64,000 bases of DNA from Pseudomonas sp. UYIF39 (lineage in GTDB: Bacteria; Pseudomonadota; Gammaproteobacteria; Pseudomonadales; Pseudomonadaceae). Each line of letters begins with the position of its first letter. Positions within the stretch are counted from its first letter, which is position 1. The notes below the pieces were generated by a model. The model was not told the DNA's origin, did not search any database, and was given only the letters and a program-made list of their open reading frames with translations. The position numbers and the translations under genes were made by a program. Shown one piece after another: positions 34,420-48,265 of the stretch. Location: contig NZ_JALBYU010000003.1 of NCBI RefSeq assembly GCF_029963765.1, forward strand, positions 124,001 through 188,000, in the 5' to 3' direction.

Positions 34420-36111
34420 TTAGTTCTGTTTTTCCATTTGTGCACGCAACAGGTCGCCCAGAGTGGTAGGACCAGCAGCGATGTCAGCAGCAGGCTTGTC
34501 TTTCAAGCTCTGGATTGCTTCTTTCTCTTCAGCATCGTCTTTCGACTTGATGGAGAGCTGGATTACACGGCTCTTGCGGTCAACGCTGATGATCTTGGCT
34601 TCTACTTCCTGGCCTTCTTTCAGAACGTTGCGCGCGTCTTCAACGCGGTCACGGCTGATTTCGGAGGCTTTCAGAGTCGCTTCGATATCGTCGGCCAGAG
34701 TGATGATGGCGCCTTTAGCGTCAACTTCTTTCACGATGCCTTTAACGATGGCGCCTTTGTCGTTCTCTTGAACGTACTCGGAGAACGGATCGCTTTCCAG
34801 TTGCTTGATACCCAGGGAGATGCGCTCGCGCTCTGGGTCAACCGACAGGATAACGGTGTCCAGCTCGTCGCCCTTCTTGAAGCGGCGAACGGCTTCTTCG
34901 CCCACTTCGTTCCAGGAGATGTCGGACAGGTGAACCAGACCGTCGATGCCGCCGTCCAGACCAATGAAGATACCGAAATCGGTGATCGACTTGATGGTGC
35001 CGGAGATTTTATCGCCCTTGTTGAACTGGCCAGAGAAATCTTCCCATGGGTTAGATTTGCACTGCTTGATGCCGAGGGAGATACGACGACGCTCTTCGTC
35101 GATGTCCAGAACCATAACTTCCACTTCGTCGCCGACTTGTACGACTTTCGAAGGGTGGATGTTCTTGTTGGTCCAGTCCATTTCGGAAACGTGTACCAGG
35201 CCTTCAACGCCTTCTTCCAGCTCAGCGAAGCAGCCGTAGTCGGTCAGGTTGGTTACACGAGCGGTAACGCGAGTGCTTTCTGGGTAACGGGCTTTGATAG
35301 CAACCCATGGATCTTCGCCCAGTTGCTTGAGGCCCAGGGAAACACGATTGCGTTCGCGATCGTACTTCAGAACCTTGACATCGATCTCGTCGCCAACGTT
35401 GACGATTTCGGAAGGATGCTTGATACGCTTCCAAGCCATGTCGGTAATGTGCAGCAGGCCATCGACGCCACCCAGATCGACGAATGCGCCGTAATCGGTG
35501 AGGTTTTTGACGATACCTTTGACTTGTTGGCCTTCCTGCAGGGATTCCAGCAGAGCTTCACGCTCAGCGGAGTTCTCGGCTTCGAGGACGCTACGACGGG
35601 AAACGACAACGTTGTTGCGTTTCTGGTCAAGCTTGATGACCTTGAATTCCAGCTCTTTGCCTTCCAGGTGCGTGGTGTCGCGCACAGGACGGACGTCAAC
35701 CAGAGAACCTGGCAGGAACGCACGGATGCCGTTAACGTCGACAGTGAAGCCGCCTTTAACCTTACCGTTGATAACGCCCTTGACCACTTCTTCGGCTGCG
35801 AAGGCTGCTTCCAGAACAATCCAGCATTCAGCGCGCTTGGCTTTTTCACGGGACAGCTTGGTTTCACCAAAGCCGTCTTCAACCGAGTCCAGAGCAACGT
35901 GAACTTCGTCACCGACGTTGATAGTCAGTTCGCCAGCATCGTTGTAGAACTGCTCAAGCGGGATGAGTGCTTCAGACTTCAGGCCAGCGTGAACGGTTAC
36001 CCAGCGAGCTTGGTAATCGATATCAACGATAACACCGGTGATGATGGAGCCTGCCTGAAGGTTCAGGGTTTTTAGGCTTTCTTCAAAGAGTTCCGCAAAG
36101 CTTTCGCTCAT
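34420..36111 (-). CDS. rpsA: 30S ribosomal protein S1
   Basis: This 563-residue protein has six S1 RNA-binding repeats; the later ones contain [40 protein letters not shown] and [20 protein letters not shown]. The start [17 protein letters not shown] at 36111 follows GGA; the open frame extends 15 codons further without support. S1 binds mRNA leaders on the small subunit. It lies 119 bases after cmk, the normal arrangement. Confidence 0.97.
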   Translation of the reverse strand: MSESFAELFEESLKTLNLQAGSIITGVIVDIDYQARWVTVHAGLKSEALIPLEQFYNDAGELTINVGDEVHVALDSVEDGFGETKLSREKAKRAECWIVLEAAFAAEEVVKGVINGKVKGGFTVDVNGIRAFLPGSLVDVRPVRDTTHLEGKELEFKVIKLDQKRNNVVVSRRSVLEAENSAEREALLESLQEGQQVKGIVKNLTDYGAFVDLGGVDGLLHITDMAWKRIKHPSEIVNVGDEIDVKVLKYDRERNRVSLGLKQLGEDPWVAIKARYPESTRVTARVTNLTDYGCFAELEEGVEGLVHVSEMDWTNKNIHPSKVVQVGDEVEVMVLDIDEERRRISLGIKQCKSNPWEDFSGQFNKGDKISGTIKSITDFGIFIGLDGGIDGLVHLSDISWNEVGEEAVRRFKKGDELDTVILSVDPERERISLGIKQLESDPFSEYVQENDKGAIVKGIVKEVDAKGAIITLADDIEATLKASEISRDRVEDARNVLKEGQEVEAKIISVDRKSRVIQLSIKSKDDAEEKEAIQSLKDKPAADIAAGPTTLGDLLRAQMEKQN

Positions 36112-36230
36112 TTTAATTCCTGATGATAAGGGCGAAGAATACGCCCATCTCCACATCCCAGACGACGTGGGTTACGTTCATTTAAAGAAACAGCGCAGGA
36201 CTATGACTGGTCCCCTGCGAAGTCTCTTGG

Positions 36231-36920
36231 TCACCCGGCGATATCGCGGAGTGCGATCTCGCTCATGATGCGTTCCAGCACCTGATCGATGGATAATTCC
36301 GTGGAATCCAGCTGTATGGCGTCAGCCGCCGGCTTGAGCGGGGCTACCGCTCGCTGGGTGTCACGCTCATCGCGGACACGTATCTCATCTAGCAGACTCG
36401 ACAGACTAACACCATCGACTTTGCCCTTCAACTGCAAGTATCGACGGCGCGCACGCTCCTCGGCACTGGCAGTCAGGAATATCTTCAGCGGCGCGTCCGG
36501 GAAAACCACCGTGCCCATGTCGCGGCCATCAGCCACCAGACCCGGAGCCTCCTGAAACGCCCGCTGGCGCTGCAGCAGCGCGTCGCGCACCGCCGGCAAA
36601 GCGGCCACTTGCGATGCCCAGGCGCCGACTTGTTCGTTGCGCAAATCATCAGTGACATCGTCACCTTCGAGAATGATCCGCTGCGGATGACCTTCGGTCG
36701 CACCGACGAATTGCACGTCCAGATGAGCGGCCAGCAGCTTCAGCGACTCTTCATTGGTCAGATCGACGCCATGGTTACGCGCGGCGAATGCCAGCAGACG
36801 GTACAGCGCACCGGAATCCAGCAGGCACCAGCCCAGGCGCTTGGCCAGAATCCCGGCAATAGTGCCTTTGCCCGAACCGCTAGGCCCGTCGATGGTGATG
36901 ACCGGTGGCTTGATAATCAC
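36231..36920 (-). CDS. cmk: Cytidylate kinase
   Basis: This 229-residue protein has the P-loop [52 protein letters not shown] and [10 protein letters not shown], all cmk hallmarks. It phosphorylates CMP and dCMP. The start is a GTG at 36920 overlapping the aroA stop (GTGA), so translation is coupled. The open frame continues upstream inside aroA and is not coding. Confidence 0.95.
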   Translation of the reverse strand: MIIKPPVITIDGPSGSGKGTIAGILAKRLGWCLLDSGALYRLLAFAARNHGVDLTNEESLKLLAAHLDVQFVGATEGHPQRIILEGDDVTDDLRNEQVGAWASQVAALPAVRDALLQRQRAFQEAPGLVADGRDMGTVVFPDAPLKIFLTASAEERARRRYLQLKGKVDGVSLSSLLDEIRVRDERDTQRAVAPLKPAADAIQLDSTELSIDQVLERIMSEIALRDIAG

Positions 36921-39124
36921 GACTGAGCCTCTTGTGCAACACGGATACCGACCTGCGCGCACAGCGCGAGGAAGTTCGGGAACGACGTCGCGACGTTGGC
37001 ACAATCATGGATGCGGATCGGTGCAGTGGCGCGCAGCGAAGCCACGCTGAAGGCCATGGCAATCCGGTGATCGCCGTGACCGTGCACTTCGCCGCCGCCG
37101 ATTTGGCCGCCGTCGATGATGATGCCGTCCGGGGTCGGTTCACATTTGACGCCCAGCGCCAGCAAGCCATCCGCCATGACCTGAATCCGGTCCGACTCTT
37201 TAACCCGCAACTCTTCGGCGCCACGCAGGATGGTGCGCCCCTCGGCACAGGCGGCGGCCACGAACAGCACCGGAAATTCGTCGATGGCCAGCGGAACCAG
37301 CGCTTCGGGAATCTCGATACCTTTAAGTTTAGCTGCACGTACGCGCAGGTCCGCTACCGGTTCGCCGCCGACTTCACGCTGGTTTTCCAGGGTGATATCG
37401 GCACCCATCAGACGCAGGATGTCGATCACGCCGGTACGGGTCGGGTTGATGCCGACGTGCTCAAGCACCAACTCCGAACCTTCGGCGATCGACGCAGCCA
37501 CCAGGAAGAACGCGGAAGACGAGATGTCGCCCGGCACTTCAATGTGGGTCGCGGTCAGCTTGTGGCCGGACTCGACCGACGCGGTCGCACCGTTGACGGA
37601 GACCGGGTAGCCGAAACCACGCAGCATGCGCTCGGTATGGTCGCGGGTTGGAGCCGGCTCGGTGACGGTGGTCTTGCCTTCGGCGTACAAACCCGCCAGC
37701 AGCAGGCAGGATTTAACCTGGGCACTGGCCATCGGCATGGTGTAGGTCAGGCCTTTGAGCTTATTGCCGCCGCGAATGGTCATCGGCGGACGACCTTCAG
37801 CGGCAGTTTCGATCACGGCGCCCATTTCACGCAGCGGATTGGCTACGCGATTCATCGGACGCTTGGACAGCGAAGCATCGCCCGTCAGCGTGCTGTCGAA
37901 GTTCTGCGCAGCCAACAGGCCAGACAGTAGACGCATCGATGTGCCGGAGTTGCCCAGATAGATCGGGCCCGGCGCAGGCTTCAGGCCATGCAGGCCGACG
38001 CCATGAATGGTCACGCGACCGTGGTGCGGACCCTCGATCACGACGCCCATGTCGCGGAAGGCTTGCAAGGTTGCCAAGGCGTCTTCGCCCTCGAGGAAAC
38101 CTTCCACTTCGGTAACGCCTTCAGCCAGGGAGCCGAGCATGATCGAACGGTGGGAAATCGATTTGTCGCCCGGTACTCGAATCCGCCCAGTCAGGCGGCC
38201 ACCAGGTTGTGCCAGGAAAATCAGGTCGTTGGAATTCATAGCGTCCACATAAGCCCGGCGGGCCAGGATTTTACTGAAATGTTCGCGGGCAACCCGGGCG
38301 CGAGTGAACACGCCCAACAATTGATGCCCATCCCCTGCATCGACCGCGTCGCGCAAGGCGTCGAGGTCGCTGCGAAATGTATCGAGTGTGCGCAGGACAG
38401 CTTCGCGGTTGGCGAGGAAGATGTCGTGCCACATGACCGGGTCGCTACCCGCGATTCTTGTGAAATCACGGAAACCGCCCGCAGCGTAACGGAAGATCTC
38501 AAGATTTTCATTGCGCTTGGCCAACGAATCGACCAAACCGAACGCCAACAAATGCGGCAAATGGCTGGTCGCCGCCAACACTTCGTCGTGACGCTCGACC
38601 TGCATGCGCTCGACATCGGCGCCCAATTCGCGCCACAACCGGTCGACCACTGCCAAGGCTGCCGGATCAGTCTGATCCAGCGGTGTCAGAATCACTTTAT
38701 GGCGACGGAACAGCTCTGAGTTAGAGGCTTCCACCCCGCTCTGCTCGGAACCGGCAATCGGATGCCCCGGCACGAAACGCGCCGGCATACCGCCAAACGC
38801 CTCGGTTGCCGCCCGCACCACATTGCCTTTGGCGCTGCCGACGTCGGTCAGAATCGCTTGCCCCAAATCCATGCCGGCCAATTGGCCGAGCATTTTTTCC
38901 ATGGCAAGGATCGGCACGGCCAGCTGAATCACGTCGGCGCCCTGGCATGCAGCGGCCAGGTCTTCTTCGCAGCGATCCACCACACCCAACTCAACCGCCA
39001 GTTTGCGCGACTGAGGGTCAAGATCGACCCCGACCACTTCGCGGCACAGGCCGCTTTCACGCAAACCCTTGGCAAACGAACCGCCGATCAACCCCAGACC
39101 GACCACCACCAGGCGACCGATCAT
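36917..39124 (-). CDS. tyrA-aroA: Bifunctional prephenate dehydrogenase / EPSP synthase
   Basis: This is a 735-residue fusion typical of Pseudomonas. Residues 1-~290 form the prephenate dehydrogenase ([31 protein letters not shown]). From about residue 305 comes 3-phosphoshikimate 1-carboxyvinyltransferase ([38 protein letters not shown], and near the end [16 protein letters not shown]). It links the shikimate pathway to tyrosine synthesis. ATG 39124 gives the usual N-terminus MIGRLVVVG; a GTG at 39160 overlapping hisC is less likely. It is in an operon with hisC, pheA and serC. Confidence 0.95.
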   Translation of the reverse strand: MIGRLVVVGLGLIGGSFAKGLRESGLCREVVGVDLDPQSRKLAVELGVVDRCEEDLAAACQGADVIQLAVPILAMEKMLGQLAGMDLGQAILTDVGSAKGNVVRAATEAFGGMPARFVPGHPIAGSEQSGVEASNSELFRRHKVILTPLDQTDPAALAVVDRLWRELGADVERMQVERHDEVLAATSHLPHLLAFGLVDSLAKRNENLEIFRYAAGGFRDFTRIAGSDPVMWHDIFLANREAVLRTLDTFRSDLDALRDAVDAGDGHQLLGVFTRARVAREHFSKILARRAYVDAMNSNDLIFLAQPGGRLTGRIRVPGDKSISHRSIMLGSLAEGVTEVEGFLEGEDALATLQAFRDMGVVIEGPHHGRVTIHGVGLHGLKPAPGPIYLGNSGTSMRLLSGLLAAQNFDSTLTGDASLSKRPMNRVANPLREMGAVIETAAEGRPPMTIRGGNKLKGLTYTMPMASAQVKSCLLLAGLYAEGKTTVTEPAPTRDHTERMLRGFGYPVSVNGATASVESGHKLTATHIEVPGDISSSAFFLVAASIAEGSELVLEHVGINPTRTGVIDILRLMGADITLENQREVGGEPVADLRVRAAKLKGIEIPEALVPLAIDEFPVLFVAAACAEGRTILRGAEELRVKESDRIQVMADGLLALGVKCEPTPDGIIIDGGQIGGGEVHGHGDHRIAMAFSVASLRATAPIRIHDCANVATSFPNFLALCAQVGIRVAQEAQS

Positions 39125-39152
39125 AGGTTCAGCAGATTGCAGTGCAGTGACA

Positions 39153-40265
39153 TCAACCACGAGCCAGAACCTTGGTCAGCGCTTCGAGGAAGCGGCTGTT
39201 TTCAGCCGGCAAACCGATGGTGATGCGCAGGTGGTTCGGCATGCCGTAGTTGGCCACCGGACGCACGATCACGCCTTCGCGCAGCAAGCCTTGGAAGACC
39301 GGTGCCGCAACACGGCCCAGATCGACGCAGATGAAGTTGCCCTTGGACGGAATCCAGCTCAATCCCAGCTCACGGAAACCCGCTTCCAACTGCTGCATGC
39401 CGGATTCGTTCAGGCGACGGCTTTCAGCCAGGTACTCAGCGTCTTGCAGCGCAGCGCACGCAGCGGCCAGGGCCAGGCTGTTGACGTTGAACGGCTGACG
39501 CACACGGTTCAGCACATCCGCAACCACCGCCGCGGACAAGCCATAGCCGACCCGCAATGCGGCCAGGCCATAAGCCTTGGAGAACGTGCGCGAAACCAAC
39601 AGGTTCGGGTAGGCCGCCAGGTAGTCGAGGCCATCCGGCAAGTCGCTGCCTTCGGCGTATTCGATGTAGGCCTCGTCCAACACCACCAGCACGTGTTCCG
39701 GTACGTCCTGCAGGAATTCGTCAAGCGCTTCGGCGCCGAACCAGGTCCCGGTCGGGTTGTTCGGGTTGGCGATGAAGACAACACGGGTATCGGCATCGAT
39801 TGCGGCCAGCATGGCCGACAGATCATGGCCCCAGTCTTTGGCCGGGATCACTTTGGCCGTAGCGCCGACGGCTTGGGTGACGATCGGATAGACCGCAAAC
39901 GCGTGCTCGCTGAACACGGCATTTAGTCCCGGCGCCAGGTAGGCACGGGCGACCAGTTCCAGAATGTCGTTGGAACCGTTGCCCAGCGTTACCTGATTGA
40001 GCTCGACGCGGCACTGTTCGGCCAGCAGGGTCTTGAGCGCAAAACCGTTGCCGTCCGGATAGCGGGTCAGCTCGGCCAACGCTTCGCGAATCGCCGCCAG
40101 AGCCTTGGGACTGGCGCCCAACGGGTTTTCGTTGCTGGCCAGTTTGACGATGCTGGCCGGATCGATGTTCAGCTCGCGCGCCAGTTCGTCCACGGGCTTG
40201 CCCGGAACGTAAGGCGAAAGTTGTTGCACGCCCGGCTGTGCCAGAGCGAGGAAGTCACCACTCAT
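39153..40265 (-). CDS. hisC: Histidinol-phosphate / aromatic aminotransferase
   Basis: This 370-residue fold-type I PLP enzyme has VKLASNENPLGASPKAL, ANPNNPTGTWFGAEAL, the active-site Lys in SRTFSKAYGLAALRVGYGL, and the C-terminal NHLRITIG. Sitting between pheA and tyrA-aroA, it probably serves aromatic amino-acid transamination (the HisC2 copy) as well as, or instead of, histidine synthesis. It starts 12 bases after pheA. Confidence 0.93.
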   Translation of the reverse strand: MSGDFLALAQPGVQQLSPYVPGKPVDELARELNIDPASIVKLASNENPLGASPKALAAIREALAELTRYPDGNGFALKTLLAEQCRVELNQVTLGNGSNDILELVARAYLAPGLNAVFSEHAFAVYPIVTQAVGATAKVIPAKDWGHDLSAMLAAIDADTRVVFIANPNNPTGTWFGAEALDEFLQDVPEHVLVVLDEAYIEYAEGSDLPDGLDYLAAYPNLLVSRTFSKAYGLAALRVGYGLSAAVVADVLNRVRQPFNVNSLALAAACAALQDAEYLAESRRLNESGMQQLEAGFRELGLSWIPSKGNFICVDLGRVAAPVFQGLLREGVIVRPVANYGMPNHLRITIGLPAENSRFLEALTKVLARG

Positions 40266-40277
40266 TTGCTACCGCCC

Positions 40278-41372
40278 TTAGAGAACTGCTTTCGGGTAGG
40301 AACCCAGCACTTTGAGTGCCACTGCTTCCTGGCTGATCTTTTCCAGCACACCTTTGACCAGTGGGTCGCGGTGGTGGCCGACGAAGTCGATGAAGAAAAC
40401 GTAGGTCCATTTACCGCTGCGCGACGGACGCGTCTCGATTCGCGTCAGGTCGATGCCGTTGTCGTGGAACGGCACCAGCAACTCGTGAAGTGCGCCAGGC
40501 TTGTTGCTCATGGAGACGATGATCGAAGTCTTGTCATCGCCGGTCGGTGGCACTTCCTGGCTGCCGATCATCAGGAATCGCGTGGAGTTGTCCGGACGAT
40601 CCTCGATTTTCTCGGCCAGACGGGTCAGCCCGTACAAACCTGCCGCCATGTCGCCAGCAATCGCCGCCGAGTTCCACTCACCCTTGACCCGCTTGGCCGC
40701 TTCGGCGTTGCTGGACACCGCCACGCGCTCGACATTCGGATAATGGGCGTCCAGCCACTTGCGGCACTGGGCCAGGGACTGGGCGTGGGAATAGATGCGG
40801 CTGATGCTGTCGGTCTTGGTGTTTTCACCGACCAACAGGTGGTGGTGAATCCGCAGCTCGACTTCGCCACAGATCACCATGTCGTGTTCAAGGAAGCTGT
40901 CGAGGGTGTGGTTGACCGCGCCCTCGGTGGAGTTTTCCACCGGGACCACGCCAAAATTCACCGCACCGGCCGCCACTTCACGGAACACTTCGTCGATCGC
41001 CGCCATCGGCTTGCTGATCACGGCGTGGCCGAAGTGCTTCATGGCTGCGGCTTGGGTGAAGGTGCCTTCAGGGCCGAGGTAAGCCACTTTCAGCGGCTGC
41101 TCGAGGGCCAGGCACGAGGACATGATTTCGCGGAACAGCCGCGCCATCTCTTCGTTGCCCAGCGGCCCCTGGTTACGCTCCATGACGCGCTTGAGCACCT
41201 GAGCTTCACGCTCAGGACGATAGAACACCGGCACTTCGCCTTCGGCCAGCGAGGCCATCTTTACTCGCGCAACTTCCTGGGCGCAGCGTGCGCGCTCACT
41301 GATCAGCTCCAGGACTTTCTCGTCCAGGGCATCAATGCGCAGGCGCAGTGCCTTGAGTTCTTGCTCAGACAT
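40278..41372 (-). CDS. pheA: Chorismate mutase / prephenate dehydratase (P-protein)
   Basis: This 364-residue protein has three domains. An AroQ chorismate mutase occupies residues 1-~90 (ALRLRIDALDEKVLELISER). Prephenate dehydratase follows at ~95-275 (VAYLGPEGTFTQAAAMKHFG, VVPVENSTEGAVNHTLDSF, STRFLMIG). A C-terminal ACT domain lies at ~285-360 (SMSNKPGALHELLVPF, RIETRPSRSGKWTYVFFIDF), which in the family binds phenylalanine for feedback control. The start overlaps the serC stop by one base. Confidence 0.96.
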   Translation of the reverse strand: MSEQELKALRLRIDALDEKVLELISERARCAQEVARVKMASLAEGEVPVFYRPEREAQVLKRVMERNQGPLGNEEMARLFREIMSSCLALEQPLKVAYLGPEGTFTQAAAMKHFGHAVISKPMAAIDEVFREVAAGAVNFGVVPVENSTEGAVNHTLDSFLEHDMVICGEVELRIHHHLLVGENTKTDSISRIYSHAQSLAQCRKWLDAHYPNVERVAVSSNAEAAKRVKGEWNSAAIAGDMAAGLYGLTRLAEKIEDRPDNSTRFLMIGSQEVPPTGDDKTSIIVSMSNKPGALHELLVPFHDNGIDLTRIETRPSRSGKWTYVFFIDFVGHHRDPLVKGVLEKISQEAVALKVLGSYPKAVL

Positions 41373-42457
41373 TAGCCGTGTTCCTTCTCGAACTCTGCCA
41401 TGTACGAAACCAGTGCGTTGACCGCAACGATGTCGACGGCGTTATAGATGGAGGCACGCATGCCACCCACGGAACGGTGACCCTTGAGGTTCAAAAGGCC
41501 ACGCTCTTCGGCACCGACCAGGAATGGCTTGTCGAGACGGTCGTCTGCCAAACGGAACGGCACGTTCATCCACGAGCGATCCGACTTGTTGATCGGGTTG
41601 CTGTACAAGCCGCTGGCGTCGATGAAGTCGTACAGCGTGCGCTGTTTCACTTCGTTGAGCTTGCCGATGGCTTCAACACCACCCTGCTCTTTCAGCCACT
41701 CGAATACCAGACCCGAGAGGTACCAGGCCAGGGTTGGCGGGGTGTTGTACATCGAGCCGTTGTCGGCCGCGACCTTGTAGTTGAGCATGGTCGGGCACAG
41801 GGAACGGGCATGACCCAGCAAGTCTTCGCGAATGATGTTGACGACGACGCCGCTCGGGCCGATGTTCTTCTGCGCGCCGGCGTAGATCATGCCAAAGCGC
41901 GAAACATCGATCGGACGCGAGAGAATGTCGGAAGACATGTCGGCGACCAGCGGAACATCGCCGGTTTCCGGAACCCAGTTGAATTCCAGGCCGCCGATGG
42001 TTTCGTTCGGCGCGTAGTGAACGTAGGCCGCGTCTTTCGACAGGTTCCATTCGTTCTGGCCGGGAATAGCGAAATAGTCGTAAGGCTTGGCGGTAGCGGC
42101 GACGTTGACGTGACCGTAGCGCGAAGCTTCTTCGATGGCTTTCTGCGACCAGATACCGGTGTCGATATAGTCGGCCGTGCCGCTTTCCGGCAACAGGTTC
42201 AGAGGAATCTGAGCAAATTGCTGGCTGGCGCCACCTTGCAGAAACAGCACTTTATAGTTCGAGGGGATATTCAGCAGATCACGCAGATCCTGCTCGGCCT
42301 TGGTGGCGATGGACACGAACTCATCACTGCGATGGCTCATTTCCATGACCGACAGGCCCTTGCCGTGCCAATCAAGGAGTTCACCCTGGGCGCGCTGCAG
42401 GACAGCTTCGGGAAGTGCCGCAGGACCGGCACAGAAGTTATAGGCTCTCTTGCTCAC
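41372..42457 (-). CDS. serC: Phosphoserine aminotransferase
   Basis: This 361-residue PLP enzyme starts SKRAYNFCAGPAALPEAVL. It has VLFLQGGASQQFAQIPLNLL, VADMSSDILSRPIDVSRFG with the PLP Lys in IYAGAQKNIGPSG, and KGHRSVGGMRASIYNAV. It serves serine synthesis and pyridoxal phosphate synthesis. GTG 42457 gives the family length; TTG 42463 is the alternative. It is the first gene of the serC-pheA-hisC-tyrA/aroA-cmk-rpsA run and lies 117 bases beyond gyrA. Confidence 0.95.
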   Translation of the reverse strand: MSKRAYNFCAGPAALPEAVLQRAQGELLDWHGKGLSVMEMSHRSDEFVSIATKAEQDLRDLLNIPSNYKVLFLQGGASQQFAQIPLNLLPESGTADYIDTGIWSQKAIEEASRYGHVNVAATAKPYDYFAIPGQNEWNLSKDAAYVHYAPNETIGGLEFNWVPETGDVPLVADMSSDILSRPIDVSRFGMIYAGAQKNIGPSGVVVNIIREDLLGHARSLCPTMLNYKVAADNGSMYNTPPTLAWYLSGLVFEWLKEQGGVEAIGKLNEVKQRTLYDFIDASGLYSNPINKSDRSWMNVPFRLADDRLDKPFLVGAEERGLLNLKGHRSVGGMRASIYNAVDIVAVNALVSYMAEFEKEHG

Positions 42458-42538
42458 ATCCAATCTCGCTCTGATTTGGTGGTATCACGCAATAAATCTG
42501 AAAATTTGAAACCCTGCATTCAAACAGGAGAAACAAGA

Positions 42539-42564
42539 AGGGGGCGAATCTTCATCCGCCCCCT
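42539..42564 (-). terminator. Terminator after gyrA
   Basis: AGGGGGCG (42539-42546) pairs perfectly with CGCCCCCT (42557-42564) across a ten-base loop. On the minus strand it lies 11 bases past the gyrA stop and is followed by a T-rich stretch (TCTTGTTTCTCC), suiting a terminator or attenuator before serC. Confidence 0.75.
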
Positions 42565-42574
42565 GCTTGTCCGC

Positions 42575-45238
<2,664 letters not shown>

Positions 45239-45688
45239 GAGAAGCCTGATTCCTTTTTCTGGTGAAACCTCGTCACATCCATATGGGACGAACGAAGCTC
45301 GCCGCTGCAGGCTGAGTGCCATGCACCGACTTACGACAAATCAATAAGTTGAACCATGGATTTGCGCAGTAAAGACAACCCCGTGGGAGTGCCTCGGAAA
45401 ACGCCGGATGTTATCACAAGAGCCGCCACGCACCTATCCCCCAGACGCGCATGGAGCATAGTTAGTTGACCGGTGACAGGCTTGAAGGGGACGAGAGAGG
45501 CTTAGAGAAAGTTTTCAGGGGCCAATAGTGCATATTTGTTGACTGTGACGGCCCCATCGTCGGAACGCCGCCCGGACCAAGCTCGCTCCCACATTTGATT
45601 GAGGTGTGACTGCGATCGGCAGCACAACATAGATCCACTGTGGGAGCGAGCTTGCTCGCGATGGCGATTGAGCAATCGCTCGAGATAT
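45239..45688. promoter_or_regulatory. gyrA upstream region with REP doublet
   Basis: This 450-base gap between gyrA and mtnA must hold the gyrA promoter, but I cannot place its boxes with confidence. The left half has no gene. The right half carries the REP doublet described separately, just beyond the mtnA stop. Confidence 0.4.
45579..45667. repeat. REP doublet (REPIN-like)
   Basis: AAGCTCGCTCCCACA (45579-45593) and TGTGGGAGCGAGCTT (45639-45653) are perfect inverse complements; the right copy continues GCTCGCGATGGCG. This is the well-known GTGGGAGCGAGCTTGCTCGC repeat of the P. fluorescens group, here as an inverted pair 45 bases apart. It sits 3' of mtnA, a usual position. Confidence 0.9.
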
Positions 45689-46765
45689 TTAGTGCAGCCG
45701 CTTACGACACATCAACTGCGCCATTTTCGCGGTGTCCGGGCGCTCGACGACGCCTTTTTCGGTAACGATCGCATCGATCAGGTCAGCCGGGGTCACGTCG
45801 AACACCGGGTTGAACGCATCGACATCCGCCCCGACCCGCCTGCCGCCAACTTCCAGCAACTCGCGACCATCGCGCTCTTCAATCGGGATGTCATCACCGC
45901 TGGCCAGATTCATGTCGATGGTCGAACTCGGCGCCACCACCATGAAACGCACGCCGTGGTGCATGGCGCTCACCGCCAGCTGATAGGTGCCGATCTTGTT
46001 GGCCACGTCGCCATTGGCGGTGATCCGGTCAGCGCCGACGATTACCCAGGTAATGCCCTTGGTCTTCATGATGTGGGCGGCGGCGGAGTCGGCATTGAGG
46101 GTCACGGGAATGCCTTCGTTGGCCAGTTCCCATGCGGTCAGCCGCGAACCTTGCAGCCAAGGACGGGTTTCGTCGGCATAGACGCGCTCGACCATGCCTT
46201 CAATGAAAGCGCCACGAATGACACCCAGCGCCGTGCCAAAGCCGCCGGTGGCCAGTGCGCCGGTGTTGCAGTGGGTCAGAATCGCCTGAGCGTTGCCCTG
46301 GTGCTTGCGGATCAGGTCCACACCCAGTTGCGCCATGGTCAGGTTGGCTTCGCGATCACTCTCGTGAATGGCGATAGCTTCCGCCTCCAGCACCGCCAGC
46401 GGGTCGGCGTGATGCTTCAGACGCTCAAGCCGGTCGCGCATGCGGCCCAGCGCCCAGAACAGGTTGACTGCGGTCGGACGAGAATCGGCGAGCAGCGCGA
46501 AATCCTCTTCCAGCGCCGCCTGCCAGTCACCGCCTTCGGCAAACCGCGCGCGGGCCGCCAACACAACACCATAGGCGGCGCTGATGCCAATCGCTGGCGC
46601 GCCGCGCACCACCATCGAACGAATGGCCTCGGCCACGCCAGCAGCGCTGGTGTAGGCGATCCAGGTTTCCTCGAACGGCAAAATACGCTGATCCAGCAGG
46701 TACAGGGCGCCATCACGCCAATCGATGGCCTTCACCTTCTCCGCAGCCAACAGTCGATCGCGCAT
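45689..46765 (-). CDS. mtnA: S-methyl-5-thioribose-1-phosphate isomerase
   Basis: This 358-residue protein has [38 protein letters not shown] (the catalytic Cys region), and [19 protein letters not shown] with the catalytic Asp. [13 protein letters not shown] follows near the C-terminus. It converts MTR-1-phosphate to MTRu-1-phosphate in methionine salvage. It is divergent from the deaminase gene at 46874, which acts on an upstream metabolite of the same pathway; the shared 108-base region probably controls both. Confidence 0.95.
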   Translation of the reverse strand: MRDRLLAAEKVKAIDWRDGALYLLDQRILPFEETWIAYTSAAGVAEAIRSMVVRGAPAIGISAAYGVVLAARARFAEGGDWQAALEEDFALLADSRPTAVNLFWALGRMRDRLERLKHHADPLAVLEAEAIAIHESDREANLTMAQLGVDLIRKHQGNAQAILTHCNTGALATGGFGTALGVIRGAFIEGMVERVYADETRPWLQGSRLTAWELANEGIPVTLNADSAAAHIMKTKGITWVIVGADRITANGDVANKIGTYQLAVSAMHHGVRFMVVAPSSTIDMNLASGDDIPIEERDGRELLEVGGRRVGADVDAFNPVFDVTPADLIDAIVTEKGVVERPDTAKMAQLMCRKRLH

Positions 46766-46873
46766 CCTTCACCCCGTACTCATGAACAAAAGCCGTCGAT
46801 TATAGCGATCCCCCTGCGAAGACGCTCGGGTATACTTCGCCATCCTTTACAAAAGCTCTGGAACCGACCTTCG

Positions 46874-48208
46874 ATGCCGAACACTGCCGTTGCGCTCGAC
46901 CTGCTGTTGCTGCCGACCTGGCTGGTACCCGTCGAACCCGCTGGCGTTGTCCTCAAAGAGCATGCCTTGGGCATCCGCGACGGACGCATCGTATTCATTG
47001 GCCCACGTTCGGCTGCGCTGAAGCTTGACGCAACCGAAGTCCGCGAACTGCCGGACATGTTGCTCTGCCCTGGCTTGATCAATGCCCACGGGCATGCGGC
47101 GATGACACTGTTCCGCGGCCTGGCCGATGATCTGCCGCTGATGACCTGGCTGGAAAACCACATCTGGCCGGCCGAAGCCAAGTGGGTCGATGAAGCTTTC
47201 GTACGTGACGGCACTGACTTGGCGATCGCCGAACAGATCAAAGGTGGCATCACTTGCTTCTCTGACATGTATTTCTTCCCGAAGGTTGCCAGCGAGCGCG
47301 TCCATAACAGCGGCATTCGCGCACAAATCGCGATTCCGATCCTCGATTTCCCGATTCCAGGCGCCAGCACGGCGGACGAAGCCATTCGTCAGGGCGTCGA
47401 ACTGTTCAACGATCTCAAGCACCACGAGCGTATCAAAGTCACCTTCGGCCCCCATGCACCCTACACCGTGGGCGACGAGAATCTGGAGAAAATCCGGGTG
47501 ATCACCGAAGAGCTGGACGCCTCAATCCATATGCACGTGCATGAAACGGCTTATGAAGTGCAGCAATCCGTCGAGCAGCACGGTGAGCGCCCATTGGCCC
47601 GCCTCGGGCGCCTGGGCTTGCTGGGGCCGCGCTTCCAGGCCGTTCATATGACCCAGATCAGCGATGAAGACCTGGTGCTGCTGGTAGAAAGCAACACCAA
47701 CGTGATTCATTGCCCCGAGTCGAACCTGAAGCTGGCCAGCGGTTTCTGCCCGGTGGAGCGCTTGTGGCAGGCTGGCGTCAATGTGGCGGTCGGCACCGAT
47801 GGCGCTGCCAGCAACAATGACCTGGACTTGCTCGGCGAAACCCGCACCGCCGCGTTACTGGCCAAAGCCGTCGCCGGCTCGGCCTCCGCGCTGGATGCCC
47901 ATCGCGCCCTGCGCATGGCCACACTCAACGGTGCACGTGCGCTGGGGATCGAGGCGCAGGTCGGATCACTGGAAGTCGGCAAAGCGGCAGACCTCGTCGT
48001 GTTCGACCTCTCCGGCCTGGCGCAGCAACCGGTCTACGACCCGGTTTCGCAGCTTATATATGCCACCGGCCGTGACTGCGTGAAACACCTTTGGGTCGCC
48101 GGCAAGCAACTGCTCGACGACCGTCGCTTGACCCGCATGGATGAAGAACAGCTCTGCGCCACCGCCAAGGCCTGGGGCCAACGCATCAGCGGCCATACCG
48201 AATCGTAA
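46874..48208 (+). CDS. MTA/SAH-type deaminase (TRZ/ATZ amidohydrolase family)
   Basis: This 444-residue metal-dependent amidohydrolase has [20 protein letters not shown] (HxH metal site), [44 protein letters not shown] and [20 protein letters not shown] with the metal Asp. This fits 5'-methylthioadenosine/S-adenosylhomocysteine deaminases; the Pseudomonas homologue beside mtnA deaminates MTA to MTI. ATG 46874 is preferred; the frame stays open far upstream, antisense to mtnA, but that part matches nothing. ubiG follows after 57 bases. Confidence 0.88.
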   Translation: MPNTAVALDLLLLPTWLVPVEPAGVVLKEHALGIRDGRIVFIGPRSAALKLDATEVRELPDMLLCPGLINAHGHAAMTLFRGLADDLPLMTWLENHIWPAEAKWVDEAFVRDGTDLAIAEQIKGGITCFSDMYFFPKVASERVHNSGIRAQIAIPILDFPIPGASTADEAIRQGVELFNDLKHHERIKVTFGPHAPYTVGDENLEKIRVITEELDASIHMHVHETAYEVQQSVEQHGERPLARLGRLGLLGPRFQAVHMTQISDEDLVLLVESNTNVIHCPESNLKLASGFCPVERLWQAGVNVAVGTDGAASNNDLDLLGETRTAALLAKAVAGSASALDAHRALRMATLNGARALGIEAQVGSLEVGKAADLVVFDLSGLAQQPVYDPVSQLIYATGRDCVKHLWVAGKQLLDDRRLTRMDEEQLCATAKAWGQRISGHTES

Positions 48209-48265
48209 GCACCCCGGACTCACCACCGGGGCAACAGGATTTTTCAAGTTTTAGAGGACTTAACC

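Noticed and set aside
34438..36075. A 545-codon plus-strand open frame opposite rpsA
   Set aside because: Shadow of rpsA; low-complexity composition and no recognisable domain.
45599..46873. A 425-codon N-terminal extension of the deaminase reading frame
   Set aside because: It is antisense to mtnA, matches nothing, and ATG 46874 gives the family length and N-terminus.
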